64,000 bases of DNA from Nageia nagi (GCA_050084985.1 JBITNC010000001.1:51274001-51338000), one strand, 5' to 3'; shown: positions 47,155-58,547, counted from the first letter of the stretch. Notes: generated by a model not told the origin, from the sequence alone. Program-made: numbers and translations.

Positions 47155-47890
47155 GTGTATGGCAGTCTCTTAAAATGTTCCCAAACTTAGCATATCCTGC
47201 AATCATTGAATTTCATGAAATGGTGTCTCTCTGCTGCATTTTGTAAAAACAGTACGTGGGCCTTTTGTACGTTCTCAAACTTATCATACATGTCAAGGTT
47301 ACATGAAGTATTGGGGACGGGAATGGCGGAAAGAGGGAAACATGTATCCGGGAACAGTGGCGGATGAAGACCGCTTTTTATGAAACTTGGGGGACAGCAA
47401 GAGGAAAACGAACAATTTTAAAAAATATAATATATATATATAATATATATATATGCTAAAAAATACATAAAATTTAACTAATCTAGCCTGAAACTGAAAC
47501 TGAAACTGAAAGTGGGAAACATATCCTATAGAGTTTCCTTGTATCCAGAAACAAGTTTACAAGGATATGGGCCTTTTAAGTGGGGGGAACATGTAGCCTA
47601 CGTAACACTGATACATGTCTCTCAGAACATTCATCATAGACATTTGAGTGAAAGCCCAATCTGGACATATCCTGCAATCATTGAATTCTATGAGATGGTG
47701 TCTCCCTGCTGCATTTTGTCAAAACAGTAGACGTTCCATCTGTATGTTCCCAAACTTGGTATACATGTCTATCAGCACATTCATCACAGATATTTGAGTG
47801 AAAGCCCAATCTTCGCATATCTTGCAATCATTGAATTCTATGAGCTGGTGTCTCTTTGGTGCATTTTGTCAAAATAGTACACCAGCCTTC
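47155..47890 (-). pseudogene. Minus-strand PPR fragment made of ~150-bp units
   Basis: On the minus strand the text reads NVLIDMYTKFGNIQM, then FDKMQQGDTIS(stop)NSMIAGYVQIGLSL and a further FDKMHQRDTSS(stop)NSMIARYAKIG, matching PPR units (FDKMPxRDTISWNSMIAGYxQxG). The landmark CATATCCTGCAATCATTGAA starts at 47191, 47666 and 47816. Units b and c are 150 bases apart. Units a and b are also 150 apart once the 325-base insertion plus duplication is removed. It is in opposite orientation to the fragment at 44722. Confidence 0.8.
47295..47610. mobile_element. 316-bp insertion with 9-bp target duplication (MULE/MITE-like)
   Basis: ATACATGTC occurs at 47286-47294 and 47611-47619, exactly flanking sequence that interrupts the 150-bp PPR array. 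Removing 316 + 9 bases restores the period. A 9-bp duplication is characteristic of Mutator-type transposition. The ends (AAGGTTACATGAAG and the complement of CTACGTAACACTG) are only weakly inverted-repeat-like. The interior has GGGAAACAT repeats, a GAAACT triplet repeat and an (AT)n run. Too short to encode a transposase. Confidence 0.6.
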
Positions 47891-48549
47891 TGTATTAAAT
47901 TACTCAAGCTATTGATATAGACTTTGATTAAAGACATGTCAACATTGCAAGCTTAGGCATTTTTTTCCAATGTTGGGTGATCATGTTCTCTTTTGCTACC
48001 ATCCTCAGCATCTCCTCTGTTTTTTTGTGTATATGATTGCTTGGATTAGGGAGCTGGAAGGACCATGCTGGATCTTATATTTAAGATTGCTTTATGATTT
48101 AGAATTTTGGTGTTTTTATATTTTAGGACTGAAATTCATGTATTTAGTGATAGACGAGATCTGATCAATACTGAGTATGGTCATTTGAAACAATTCAACG
48201 GGTTAGCTAAAACTTAAGATAACTTCTAAATTGTGAATTGTATCACATTTATAACTTATTGACTAGTGTTCAACGTCCACAAATCCAGTGAAGTCCTTAG
48301 ATGATTAAATATGAGTCAAGAATAAGTCATGATCATGCTTCTTCCTTCATGACCTCTGCTTACATTGTTGATGAATAATGGTAGATTGCTTGTTACTTTT
48401 GCTTGTAAAATTTGCTCATAAGCATTCTGCAAGGCTTAATCATCAAGGTGGTCAAGTGTAGTGATGCTATTGGAAGAAATATCCTACTTAATAGTTTCAC
48501 AGATGACGTGATTCATTCTTGCAATTTTGTAAGCAATTCTACTCTTCAC

Positions 48550-49350
48550 CATAGTTGCAAAGAAGTACAATGGATTAGACCTGTTTCGTGTTTCCAGTCT
48601 CCGCAACATATCTGCAGCCAGAAACGCAGTTCTATACGGATTTTTCTGGTCAGCAACATTTTTGTAACGCCATTTCTATTTCTTTGCTTGTATAACTATA
48701 TTTAGGTTTTGTTCTACAGTTTAATTCCAAGAAAATAGTTAAATATCTAATTGCCTTCGTGCCTAGAAAATATATAAGATCAGCTAAATTTAGCATATCT
48801 AATTGCCTGCACCTTACATTATATAAAACATCACATATGCCGTGATTAGTTAAAAATTTGTGTATGTTCTTGGGTTTTTGATAATATTAGTGTCAATTTG
48901 CAGCTGTTAATTACATTTTTATTTGCAGTAAGTTAAGGCAAAGTTTGCAGAGCTTGAGAGGTTGCCTGGCAACATAATTAGTTATTCCCTTAAGAATAAT
49001 GCTGCCATGATAGCCTGCAAAGTAGAATATTATCATCAATGCAGGGCATATCAGAAGTCTTTTTGAGTTGACCACATTGTAAGTTTTTCACAATGAAAAG
49101 TTTGACTAAATTTGTAGATATTAGTTCTTGACATTCTAATAGTGAAATAGATGAAACTTTATTTTTTGGTATGTGCAGACTTCTTGAAAAGGATCATTTT
49201 TATGTAAAATGCACTCTACTGCATATAGTAACGACTGTGAAACTTGGCTGGAAGCAGAACTTTATCTTATGGCATGCGATGTTGTGAAGGACTATCCACA
49301 AAAAGTAGTTCCTATAAGGTTTTCGATTGGGGTCAACAGTTTCTAGTTCT
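48550..49350 (+). other. Possible exon remnants of an unknown gene
   Basis: Three stretches look exon-like. 48560-48650 (NGLDLFRVSSLRNISAARNA). 48930-49080, after TTATTTGCAG, reads AKFAELERLPGNIISYSLKN and ACKVEYYHQCRAYQKSF then TTGTAAG. 49180-49320, after ATGTGCAG, reads CETWLEAELYLMACDVVKDY. Composition and splice-like borders suggest a decayed or real multi-exon gene on the plus strand. I do not recognise the family and the frames contain stops at edges. Confidence 0.25.
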
Positions 49351-49559
49351 TTGTAAGTATGAATATTTTATTCTAGCAAATTCTATTATAAGATGATGTA
49401 GGCTCTCAATTTTACACATATAAACTTATGAAAGTTATTTTAATAAAGAAGATAAAAAAGATTTTGAACTTGCAAGTCTTAATCTATTAGTAACTAGTTG
49501 GGCATGCAAAACTGTTGTGAATTATTTTCTCACTTGACATGTTCTCCGATTTTCCATAG

Positions 49560-50150
49560 ATGTCCTGTGTTTGTGGGTGTAATTTTTCTCCAACAAAAGA
49601 AGCTTGTACCCTTTTGTCAATTTCAATTTAGCTATATCCAGGTGTCTTCTTAATTACTCTATCTTTCATTAATGTACTTATTCTTTTAACATCATCCCAG
49701 CTACCAACTTCAGCATAAATATTTAAAAGAAGGATATAAGATGGAGCATGTTGAGGCTCCAACAAAAAAAAGGATTGTTGCCATAAATTTCTCTATTCCA
49801 TCTCTTATGTACTTTATAGACACCAAGCAAACACATGCATCTATACACCTGAGTCAGGTGTTATAGGCATTTTGACATAGAAGTTAAAGTTTACTCAAGA
49901 TAACTTGCACAACCAAGAAAGTCAACAATGCCTGTATAATGAGTCAGTCCAGGAATAATGTGATGGGAGAATCACTCATGCTATTAAACTACTTATAACT
50001 CCCATCCACTAGACCTTCATGGCTGTACACAAGTTGAATAAATAAAAAGGTCATACTGTTGGGATTGGTCCCTAAGTGTTTCATCACATCAACGAGTTTA
50101 AGAGTATCCTTGCTGTAGCTATGAATTGTATGTTCTTCAATAATTACAGT
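49560..50150 (-). pseudogene. PPR protein C-terminal E/E+ domain fragment
   Basis: Minus-strand reading from 50150 downward: SYSKDTLKLVDVMKHLGTNP, then NSMTFLF, SHEGLVDG...FNSMSDS, KMPITPDSGV.MHVFAWC, LEPQHAPSYILLLNIYAEVG, WDDVKRISTLMKDRVIKKTP and GEKLHPQTQ. This is the ordered last PPR motifs plus the E and E+ domains of plant PLS-class PPR proteins. There are several frameshifts and stops, and no DYW domain was seen. It is not collinear with the repeats at 47155-47890, which lie on its downstream side. The fragment at 59860-60480 is a paralogue of the same region. Confidence 0.85.
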
Positions 50151-52462
50151 TCAGGAAATTTTGTTTTCATCATGTGTTAACTTCTTTGTTTTTGATAGAT
50201 TTCAATTTCTTATTCTAGAGGTGTTGAGTTTATATAGCCCAAAGAAATGTTGACAAAAGTGAATTTAACAGGTGAATTTGTTGAATTTCTATAGATGTTT
50301 AGTTGATTGTGTATTTTCTTTGAAGAAAAATGTGTACTATCCATCACATTTCTTGTATAGCTTATCATCCTCAAGTCATATAAAGATGTTTTTGGCCCAT
50401 CTGCAGGAGCAAGTCACTAAATTCTTTCTAATGCAAGATGGCTGAGAAATTTACAATAGCTATTAAAGGAAATCCTACCATCAAGTCCTGACTATACATC
50501 CAAAAAAGACTGTCTCAAATAGTGCCATTCAATCATTAGATAGAATGAATAGTTGTATATACTAATGATGTGAAAGTCAAAATCTAGTTTGTTTTCTCGT
50601 TAACATCAATCAGATATTTATACAAGGCTCTATATATACGAGCAACAATAATTGAGAGGTTTGTTTCTTTGGAATTGAAGGCAACTATTAAGTTTCAAAA
50701 TTATATGACTTAACTGGAAATTAGCAAGCGACATTTGCTTGGTAAAAATTAGACTTTTGAACCTTAACATGTCTCATGTCATGGTATATGTTATTAAATT
50801 AGGGAATATGCCTGCTAGTTTTGCTTGGATGGTTCAAAACTATGCTAGGCTGTGATTCCAATCTCACTTGTTAGAAGTAAAACAACATTTGATTGGATAT
50901 ATTCTATACCCTCCAGGCTCCAACGTAAGTTAAGATTGGATTTCTAGTCTTTTTAGCTTTTCTTTGAAACCTGAGACAAAGTGACAAGTTCCTTTGTATC
51001 TAGAAGGTTATTGTATAATCAAATCCAACCTACCAAGATATGATATGAGAAATACCGAAGTCAAACATGTTTTACCTATGAAGTCGATTACACACCACAA
51101 ATAGGTCAAGTCATCAATACATATGCAAGATCTCGGCTCAAAGAACCTTAGAAACACATGCGAACATTGGGCCTATGTCATAATGTTTGAGTTAGATAAT
51201 ACTAAATGGATATCTCCATGAAGTCATTGATCAATGATACCTGCGAGATTAGACTTATGCTTGTATACAAAAGTAGTAATGGAAATGATAGAGCTCGTGT
51301 GAAAGATATAATCTAAAGTCTTGATAGGCAACATTGAGAAACGCCTGTCAATAGAATGTACGTGAGCTATGAAGATCACGATTTGATTTGCTATCTTATA
51401 TGCTCTTCTTTAAATAGCCAACTCTCGACCTCTCCCAAGCTAGCTTGCTTAGTGCTCGCTTGATCCTTGCATCACAAAAGAAGGAAATGACATGAAATGA
51501 TGTGCAGTTTGGCATAATGAAGTAATATATTATAAATAAAATCAAAATAAATAGCATATATTATAATTTATTTGAAGAAAACTAAAATAGAGAGGTATAT
51601 CTATTTTAGGTGTCAACATGATGAGATGACCTCCTTATATTTGTTTGATTTGTTCTTTTATTTTAAATCATTAACATTCTTTGTACTATATTTTTTGGTT
51701 CATCAACTCGAAAAGGAGCAAATAAGTGCTTTATTATTAAATTCATGAATGAGAACATCCTATGTTGAGGGTTTGGACCACTTATCAACTTAAACTAGGG
51801 ATCAAATTAACTTCACCTAGGTTGTTACCAATGCCTATGTTTAGTACATGACATTAGTCTTAGTACATTCCATAAAGGAGGTCCATATTTAATCACAAGT
51901 CACCCATAAAATAAGTTATGTACTATGCTCTATGAACTCAAGGGAATGATACCGTCATGATGTATTAAGATAAATTGACGCTTATCAATACAAAAAATAG
52001 AATGCACGAAAAAAAAATCACGAATTAAAGTTAAATTTATTGATAGAAAATATAAAACCTTTCTAATGATATACATATGCAAATGAGGATACTACTCAAC
52101 TTTTAAAAATTTCATTTTACATATTTTGAAATAATTTCTAATTTAAATATTTTTATTTTTTAAAAATATTAATATTAGCATATCATATTTTAATATTATT
52201 CTATTTTTAAATTTACAATTAGAAATAAAAATTCAAAATAAACAATATTCATACCTTCATCTATACATAAAATTTCATAGATTAACCTACATGATAACAG
52301 TAAATACCTTGAAAAGGTCAGTACATACACAAAAAAAAATCCATTGAAATGATTATGATACTATACAACAATTTTAGATCCATTTAAAAAAAGTAAACGC
52401 AGCTACTAAAAATTGTGCTATTGTAATCTAAAGATGTGAGGGGAGTAGGAGAGGAGCGGGAA
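50151..52462. other. AT-rich intergenic stretch
   Basis: No reading frame with recognisable relatives on either strand and no repeat structure found by eye. 51000-51500 is somewhat more complex in composition but unassigned. Confidence 0.4.
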
Positions 52463-52668
52463 GATAAAACTTTCAAGTTAAAAAAGAGAGGCCCCAAGTT
52501 CAAAACTCTCCCCCCTCACATCATGTAGATATGCTAAAGTCCAACCGATGGATGATCATACTAGCGTGGATGGGATTGAGTTATGACTTTGATGGAAGAG
52601 AACTCTCCAAACACAAAATCTAATTCTAAAAAAATAACCTGCAAAAATAACTTCATCAAAAAAAAATT
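52463..52668 (+). repeat. SINE-like dispersed repeat, copy 2
   Basis: Shares about 205 bases with 17957-18168: CCCAAGTTCAAAACTC, GATATGCTAAAGTCCA, GATGATCATACTAGCGTGGA. It ends in TTCATC followed by an A run. Same orientation, more than 34 kb away, so dispersed rather than tandem. Confidence 0.55.
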
Positions 52669-53334
52669 TACCATTGTATATTCCATATAATTACATACAT
52701 TATATCATTAAAACATATCTACATACAAGAAAATAGAAGGAAATGTTAATATAAAATTATAAACCATTTTCCACATTATCATACACAGGAATAGCTATGT
52801 GGGCAATCTCTACCCTTGTAGCCCCTGATTTCCCTTGCAATTATTTGTTTGTCATACTTCAATAATAATGTGTGGTTTGAAAAGAAAAAAAAAGAATTTG
52901 ACATAAAGGAATTTACAACGGAGGCAAAATATATACCTGCAGTGGAGATGGCACGGCACTGCACTGCACTGGCAACTTGGAAGTCCAGCTTTCTTACGAA
53001 ATTGTGTGCACAACTACCTCGAAGAAAGTGCACACCTCATTCTTTCAAATAAAAGTGAAACTCTCGAAGAAATCCATGGAAATAGTAAACATACCCACAC
53101 GCACCCCTATGATTGATGTTATGGCAGTTATGCTCTGCCAGCTTTAAATTAAAGCCTGAACGACTTCAGCCGAGTACGGCCATAAATACATTAAAACGTA
53201 CGAAAAACTGTTTATCGTTTTTGGATACCTCTGAAATCCGGTCCGGAAATCATTATTAATAATACCAGAATCTCCCCAACCACATGGATAGGTAGTTGGC
53301 TTCCTTCTGCTATGACTGCAATGTATTCCTTCTC

Positions 53335-53340
53335 TATAAA
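53335..53340 (+). promoter_or_regulatory. TATA box of the SAUR gene
   Basis: TATAAA (in TCTCTATAAAGCC) lies 86 bases before the SAUR ATG, giving room for a start site near 53370 and a pyrimidine-rich 5' UTR of about 50 bases. A CACATG core lies about 55 bases upstream of it (53281-53286). Confidence 0.6.
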
Positions 53341-53420
53341 GCCTGGTGTTATTTGCTTTCTTCAATGTCAACTGGCTTTGTCTGATAATTTTTTTTTGTT
53401 TTTTGCTCTTTTTTGAGAAG

Positions 53421-53780
53421 ATGAAGAGTTTGGCAAAGAAGTTGCAGAAACTGGGGAAGAAGACAAGACTAAGGAATATGAATATGAGTCTAAGTTCTAG
53501 AAAAGAGTCCTTGGAATTGGCCGTTCCGAAGGGTTGTTTGCCTGTGTATGTGGGAAGTGAAGGCCACAGATTCATAGTGGAGATACATTTTTTGAACCAC
53601 CCTTTGTTTGAGAAGCTTTTAGAACTGACGGCCGAGGAGATTGGATATTCAGAAAAGGGTGGACTTAGATTGACTTGTAGTACTAGGTTGTTCGAATATT
53701 TGCTTAGACTTTTGAATTCAAGGAATCCATCTGTTCATTACTTGCAAATAACAGATCTGTTGCATCAGTTTTCTGGCTGA
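53421..53780 (+). CDS. SAUR (small auxin-up RNA) family protein, 119 aa
   Basis: Intact single-exon gene. Residues 1-31 are a basic N-terminus (MKSLAKKLQKLGKK). The SAUR core spans about 32-94: LAVPKGCLPVYVGSEGHRF, then IVEIHFLNHPLF, EEIGYSEKGGLRLTC and LFEYLLRLL. The family pattern is VPKGxxxVYVG...RFxVPxxxLxHPxFxxLL...EExGF...GxLxxPC. Length and lack of introns are normal for the family. SAURs are early auxin-response proteins; many inhibit PP2C.D phosphatases at the plasma membrane and so promote acid growth. The ATG at 53421 was chosen over an upstream in-frame ATG (53373) because only it begins family-like sequence and it follows the TATA box by a sensible distance. The IPC-type motif is LTC here and the usual VPxxxL is VEIHFL, so it is a divergent member. 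Confidence 0.93.
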   Translation: MKSLAKKLQKLGKKTRLRNMNMSLSSRKESLELAVPKGCLPVYVGSEGHRFIVEIHFLNHPLFEKLLELTAEEIGYSEKGGLRLTCSTRLFEYLLRLLNSRNPSVHYLQITDLLHQFSG

Positions 53781-53810
53781 GACATATTCTCCATCCTACT
53801 AAAGTAGATT

Positions 53811-53840
53811 ATAGATTGAGAACACTATAGATTCATTTCA
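53811..53840 (+). promoter_or_regulatory. DST-like mRNA-instability motif in the SAUR 3' UTR
   Basis: Two copies of ATAGATT (53811-53817 and 53827-53833), the second followed by CATTTCAG. SAUR transcripts are known to carry downstream (DST) elements built from GGA, ATAGATT and CATTTGTA blocks that make the mRNA short-lived. The first GGA block is not in the standard position, so the match is partial. Confidence 0.5.
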
Positions 53841-53926
53841 GTGCTCTAACATCCTGTCATTTATTGGTTCTAAATATGTGGAGGAGAATCCATATTGTTG
53901 TAGACACAGACTGGAAATACTGTAAA

Positions 53927-54285
53927 CTACAACAGAGGAGAGGATCTAAGACTCTCAAGAATGTAAAACTTCTTTCATGGAGCTTACGCTGTGGAATTTG
54001 ATGAATGGTTAGGATCTGTCGGTTGTATTTGCTAATTTATTATGGATTTTTTTTTTGCATTTTTCTTTATAATGTGATGGAGAGTAAGATTTTCCAATGC
54101 ACTTCAATTTTTTATGTAACATCATGGACTTTGTTTTCCTATTGGATAGTATAACTACTACTAGCAAGATGAGAAGTACTTGATTGAAGGAAGTTTCTCA
54201 AAGTTGCTAGGTTAATATCAAATTTAAGCTAGCAATGTTATAATAGAATTGTAAAAGTGAAGCTGATTAAAGTTTCAAAATAATT
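53927..54285 (+). repeat. SAUR 3' flank, duplicated at 57787-58145
   Basis: Shared landmarks in the same order and orientation are CTACAACAGAGGA, CTCAAGAATGTAAAACTT, ATGGAGAGTAAGAT, GATTGAAGGAAGTTTCTCAA and AGAATTGTAAAAGTGAA. By eye identity is about 80-85%. It starts about 145 bases after the SAUR stop. Confidence 0.88.
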
Positions 54286-54289
54286 CAAC

Positions 54290-55531
54290 TTATCCATATG
54301 CATATAATGTTTCAAAAAAATATATAGGTGAGCTTTTTTCACGTAAATTTTATTTTTGAATTATGTCAATTTCAATAAATATTTTATAATTAAGTTAGAA
54401 ACATCTAGCAAATCTATAATAAAATGAAGATAAAATTATATGTTATTTAGTTGGTTTTTGAAATATTTGTCAAAACTTTAGCTTTTAAAGAATTGATTTG
54501 ATCATTTTAAAAAAAAAATATATATTCTTTTCTTATTCAAAAAACATATAATGTTTTGAGCTTTTAGTAAACCAACCAAGAGATATATGAGAGTTACACA
54601 ATGCCATGGGAATCCAATTGACATTGAAAATTAAAGGATAGTACCCAATATGTAATATATTGCATATTTATTTGTTCATTTTAGTATGTGATGTTGTTTT
54701 GTATGGAAAAGAACTATATGAACTATTATGAGAATAATACAAAACTAATGAAATTCCAAAATCTAGTCTTCCTTTATTATTTTATTTTGTTAATCTTTTT
54801 ATGAGGTAGGCTTATTTGATTTCTTGTTATTTTTATTCATTTTATAATTCCCTTTTGAAAGCAATTTATGAAATGAATAATTTGCATATTAACTTAGCAA
54901 TTTAACAATTGGTAGTAGTGTTAATTCAAGTGTAGGTTGAAAGAATTTGTTTTTTGGTAACCAAAAATAAATTTGAAGAGTTATTTTTCCTTACATTTGG
55001 GAGGTATAATGGTAGAACACAAATGCAAATCAATACTTTCTCTTCCAAGTATATTGTTGAAGAGGATCAAGAAATACCAAGGTTCAAGAATCAAAGCATG
55101 ATATGATAATAACATTATCAAGATTTGCCCATTGGCTAAGATTTGGAGCTATTGAAGATCATTATAGCAAATCCAAAACTTCTAGCAATTTATCAAATAT
55201 TTTTGCATAATTTCCAAAGCTCTTCTTATCATAAGAAATCACTTTATGAGCAAAATGAAATAGTCAAAATAATCAAAGCAAGTAGATGAAGTTCTAAACT
55301 TATCATATAGCTCTCATGGCTTGAATTAAGTAAGATATCCTCAATAAAATGATCATCTATGGCCTTTTTATAAAGCTATAAGGTCACCCACAACCCTATT
55401 CTTATAAGATCTTTCTATTGTTGAAAATAATAATCCATTTTTATGATTATTCTATGCAATTTCACTTAATTATATGGGTGAATAAAAATGTAATACTTAG
55501 ATACTTAGTATAATCAATTACTAAATATTAT
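54290..55531. other. AT-rich intergenic stretch
   Basis: No coding relatives seen on either strand. Very A+T-rich with many short homopolymers. Confidence 0.45.
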
Positions 55532-55537
55532 AGTATT

Positions 55538-56181
55538 AAGGGAAAATATTTAAAATACCCTTGTAATTTCACATAATATCAAAAATATCCTTACTTATTT
55601 TTTGAAATATTGAAAATACGCTTGAACATAAAATTTTTAAGAAACAAATACATGAATAAATATAGAATAAGAAAACTACTCTTAAACTATAAATAATATA
55701 GTTTATATAATATAATACATTTATAAGCTATTAATAAAATATAAATATATACCATCTAAATTAATAAAAATAAAATATAACAAAATATTTAATACATTTT
55801 TATGTACACAATTTGTAAAATACACTTATAGTTTAATAATGTTTTTCTTAAATTAAATAATTTCACATAATATTTACAAATTGTATTTTATAAAGGTATT
55901 TTTCCAAATTGTATTTACAAGGGTATTTTTTAAATAGTTTAACTATTTTTATGTATTTTAAAAGGATAATATAAAAATACCCTTGTAAAATACCCTCATA
56001 ATTTTATGTAATATCGAAAGTACTCTTGTAATTTTATAATTTAATATAAGTTTTCTTTTTCCATAATTATTCGTGTATTTGTTTCTCTTTATTTTTATTT
56101 TTAGGTGTATTTTTGATATTTAAAAAAAAGGGTATTTTTGATATTATGTGAAATTATAGGGGTATTTTAGATATTTTTCTT
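55538..56181. mobile_element. 644-bp inverted-repeat (foldback/MITE-like) element
   Basis: The left end (AAGGGAAAATATTTAAAATACCC) and the right end (GGGGTATTTTAGATATTTTTCTT) are inverted copies that continue inward for about 140 bases, sharing CACATAATATCAAAAATA and GAAACAAATACA. AGTATT stands directly outside both ends (55532-55537 and 56182-56187). A third, internal copy of the arm motif lies near 55960-56030. No coding capacity; the superfamily is uncertain. Confidence 0.72.
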
Positions 56182-56365
56182 AGTATTAATTGTATATACA
56201 ATTAATACTATAATATACTTTATAACCTAAAGTATTAAGTACGTACACTATACTAATACCTTGAATTTAGATAAATATTTATTTATGAGATATAGATATA
56301 TATTATTAATTGCCTAAAGTTAATTAGCATAAGTTCAAATGTTACATGGTATATAACTAAGAGTG

Positions 56366-56854
56366 TGTTGGCATAGTATAAGGCATCTTTAGTTTAGTGG
56401 AGACATGTGATTGAAGTGGAGGTAATCTAGTGGAGGACATTTGTCCTCTTGTGGAATTGAGAATGGACGTGCAAGAGACATGCTCTAATACACTTCACCA
56501 CACTTGAGTTCTTCAACAATCATATTTCCAATTATAAATTGAAAGATAAGATTTGGTGGAGACTAATGCAAAAATGCAATTTTGAAGAATATTGTATTAT
56601 AAGTGAAATATTATGTGAGCCCAAATTTCCAAATGGAGTTAACTTGGAGCTATTGTACTATTCTTGGAGTTCAAGAGAATAAAACTAGAGAGATCTTTGA
56701 CTCCTTGTGTATTATGATTTGCATCATTTGTGCTTCAATTTTTTAAAATTTACTTAGTTACTTACATGTTAGTAATTATTAATTGAATTACTAGAGTTGT
56801 TGATAATTTAAATGTAAATATAATTTCTCTTGCATCTTAAATTCTCCCCTTTCA
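56366..56854 (+). repeat. Candidate copia LTR followed by a primer-site remnant
   Basis: Begins TGTTGGCATAG and ends CCTTTCA, 489 bp. It is followed at once by TTTGGTATTTCTAGCATCC, which looks like a degraded TGGTATCAGAGC site (copia A has TTTGGTATCAAACAA in the same place). No second LTR was found, so the call rests on termini and the primer site only. It would belong to the gag at 58548. Confidence 0.4.
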
Positions 56855-57786
56855 TTTGGTATTTCTAGCATCCAAGTTTGATCTCTAATTTTTTTTTTAT
56901 AAAACTCCCTTTCAACTATTTAATTTGATTTTTTTTTTAATAGTTTTTTGTATATACACATAACTCTTTCTATATATATTAAAAAGGAAATATTTCTTTT
57001 ATATGTAAATATAGAAAATGAAAATAAATGAGAATAAATTATTTTTTAAAAATGGTAAAATTATATTAAATTTTCTTGCTGATCATACGTAGTAACTATG
57101 CATATAGTTTTTGGTGGCAAAGGGTATCTAGCAAATGGATCGGCCCCCACATACTGTCAAACATGTCAAAAATGCTAAATATAGATTTTTCAAAAATGCT
57201 TTATTGAAGTTTGAACCCAAATTGTTGGGTTCAAAATTCAACATTTTTACCATTACATCGTAACATTGATCATAAAATTAATTGTTAATGAGTTAATTTT
57301 ATTTTTTATTTTTAAATTAGACAATGTGATTTACCTTATCGAAAAATACATGGATCCATCATTATCCCTATGACATAATTTAACAATAATGGATGCTGAA
57401 AGAGGGTATGTTTGCTAGATAACTTTCTCCGTTTTTGGTGGCCTAATGGCATCCCTTAGACTAACATGAGATTCCCTTTGCTAGATAACTTTCTCCCGAT
57501 GGTATATAAGGTGGGAACTTGGGGTCTTCACTAACAATGTGCTCTCCTAGTGCCTACGTCACATCCCTTCTGTTGCCTAATGGTCCACGTGGCCTTGTGC
57601 CTACCATGTAGCATTCTTTTGAGTTTGATGATCATTTGTATATGTTTATTTTTTTAAATATTGGGTGCCCTCCTATAGTTGTCATACCTTTAAAAGTTAA
57701 TTGTTATATATATATAACGTCTTTTAAGCATCAAAACTAGAAGATTAAAAGCTTATATAAATATGCATGCTTTTTATAACATTTAA

Positions 57787-58145
57787 ACTACAACAGAGGA
57801 AAGCATATGAGAGACTCAAGAATGTAAAACTTTCATGGAGCTTTAATGAATGGTTAAGATCTATTAGTTGTATTTGCTTATTTGTTATGGCTTTTTTTTT
57901 TTTGGTTGTATTTTTTCATCGTTACATTTTTTTTTTAATATAATGGAGAGTAAGATACTTTAATACATTTCAAGTTTTTATGTGACATCATTGATTTGTT
58001 ATCATATTTGATAGAATAACTACTAGTAAGATGAAACAATATTTGATTGAAGGAAGTTTCTCAAAGTTTTTAGGTTAATATTAAATTTAAGTTAGCAATG
58101 CTATACTAGAATTGTAAAAGTGAAACTTATTAAAGTTTCAAAATA
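57787..58145 (+). repeat. Second, orphan copy of the SAUR 3' flank
   Basis: Diverged copy of 53927-54285 with no SAUR coding region beside it. It lies between the candidate LTR (56366-56854) and a copia gag (58548). Either a tandem SAUR duplicate has lost its coding part, or the flank was carried into the leader of a retrotransposon. Confidence 0.85.
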
Positions 58146-58547
58146 CTTTAACATATATATATATATTAAGCATTAAAATTATAAGATTAAAAGTTTATAA
58201 ATAGGTATTCTTTTTATAAATAGAAAAACTTTCATTTTTTTTTAATTCTATCTTTTTTACTACTATGTAAATTTTTTTTACGTAGTTTATACATTTTCTA
58301 TTTTTCATAATGTAAAATTTATTTAAAATGCTAAATTTTTCTTAAGTAAAAAAAAGGAAGGGTTGTATACCATTTATTTAGTCTTAATAATTTATTTAAA
58401 TTGTTAAGTAACTACACATGCTATTTATTTAATTTAAAGATGAGTCTAATATGTTGATTTTTAAGTTTATTGCCAATAATTTTTTTCTTCTTTCTTTCAA
58501 ATATTTTTATATTTGATAAATGTACTAACCTTTACCTTGTTCTACTA

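Noticed and set aside
52849-53052. Plus-strand frame with TTEAKYIPAVEMAR, reminiscent of copia RNase H (STTEAEY)
   Set aside because: No flanking RT or RNase H motifs and poor fit beyond a few residues; too short to call.
53144-53575. 143-residue open frame antisense to the SAUR gene
   Set aside because: It overlaps the clear SAUR coding region on the other strand and has no family resemblance; it is a shadow of SAUR codon use.
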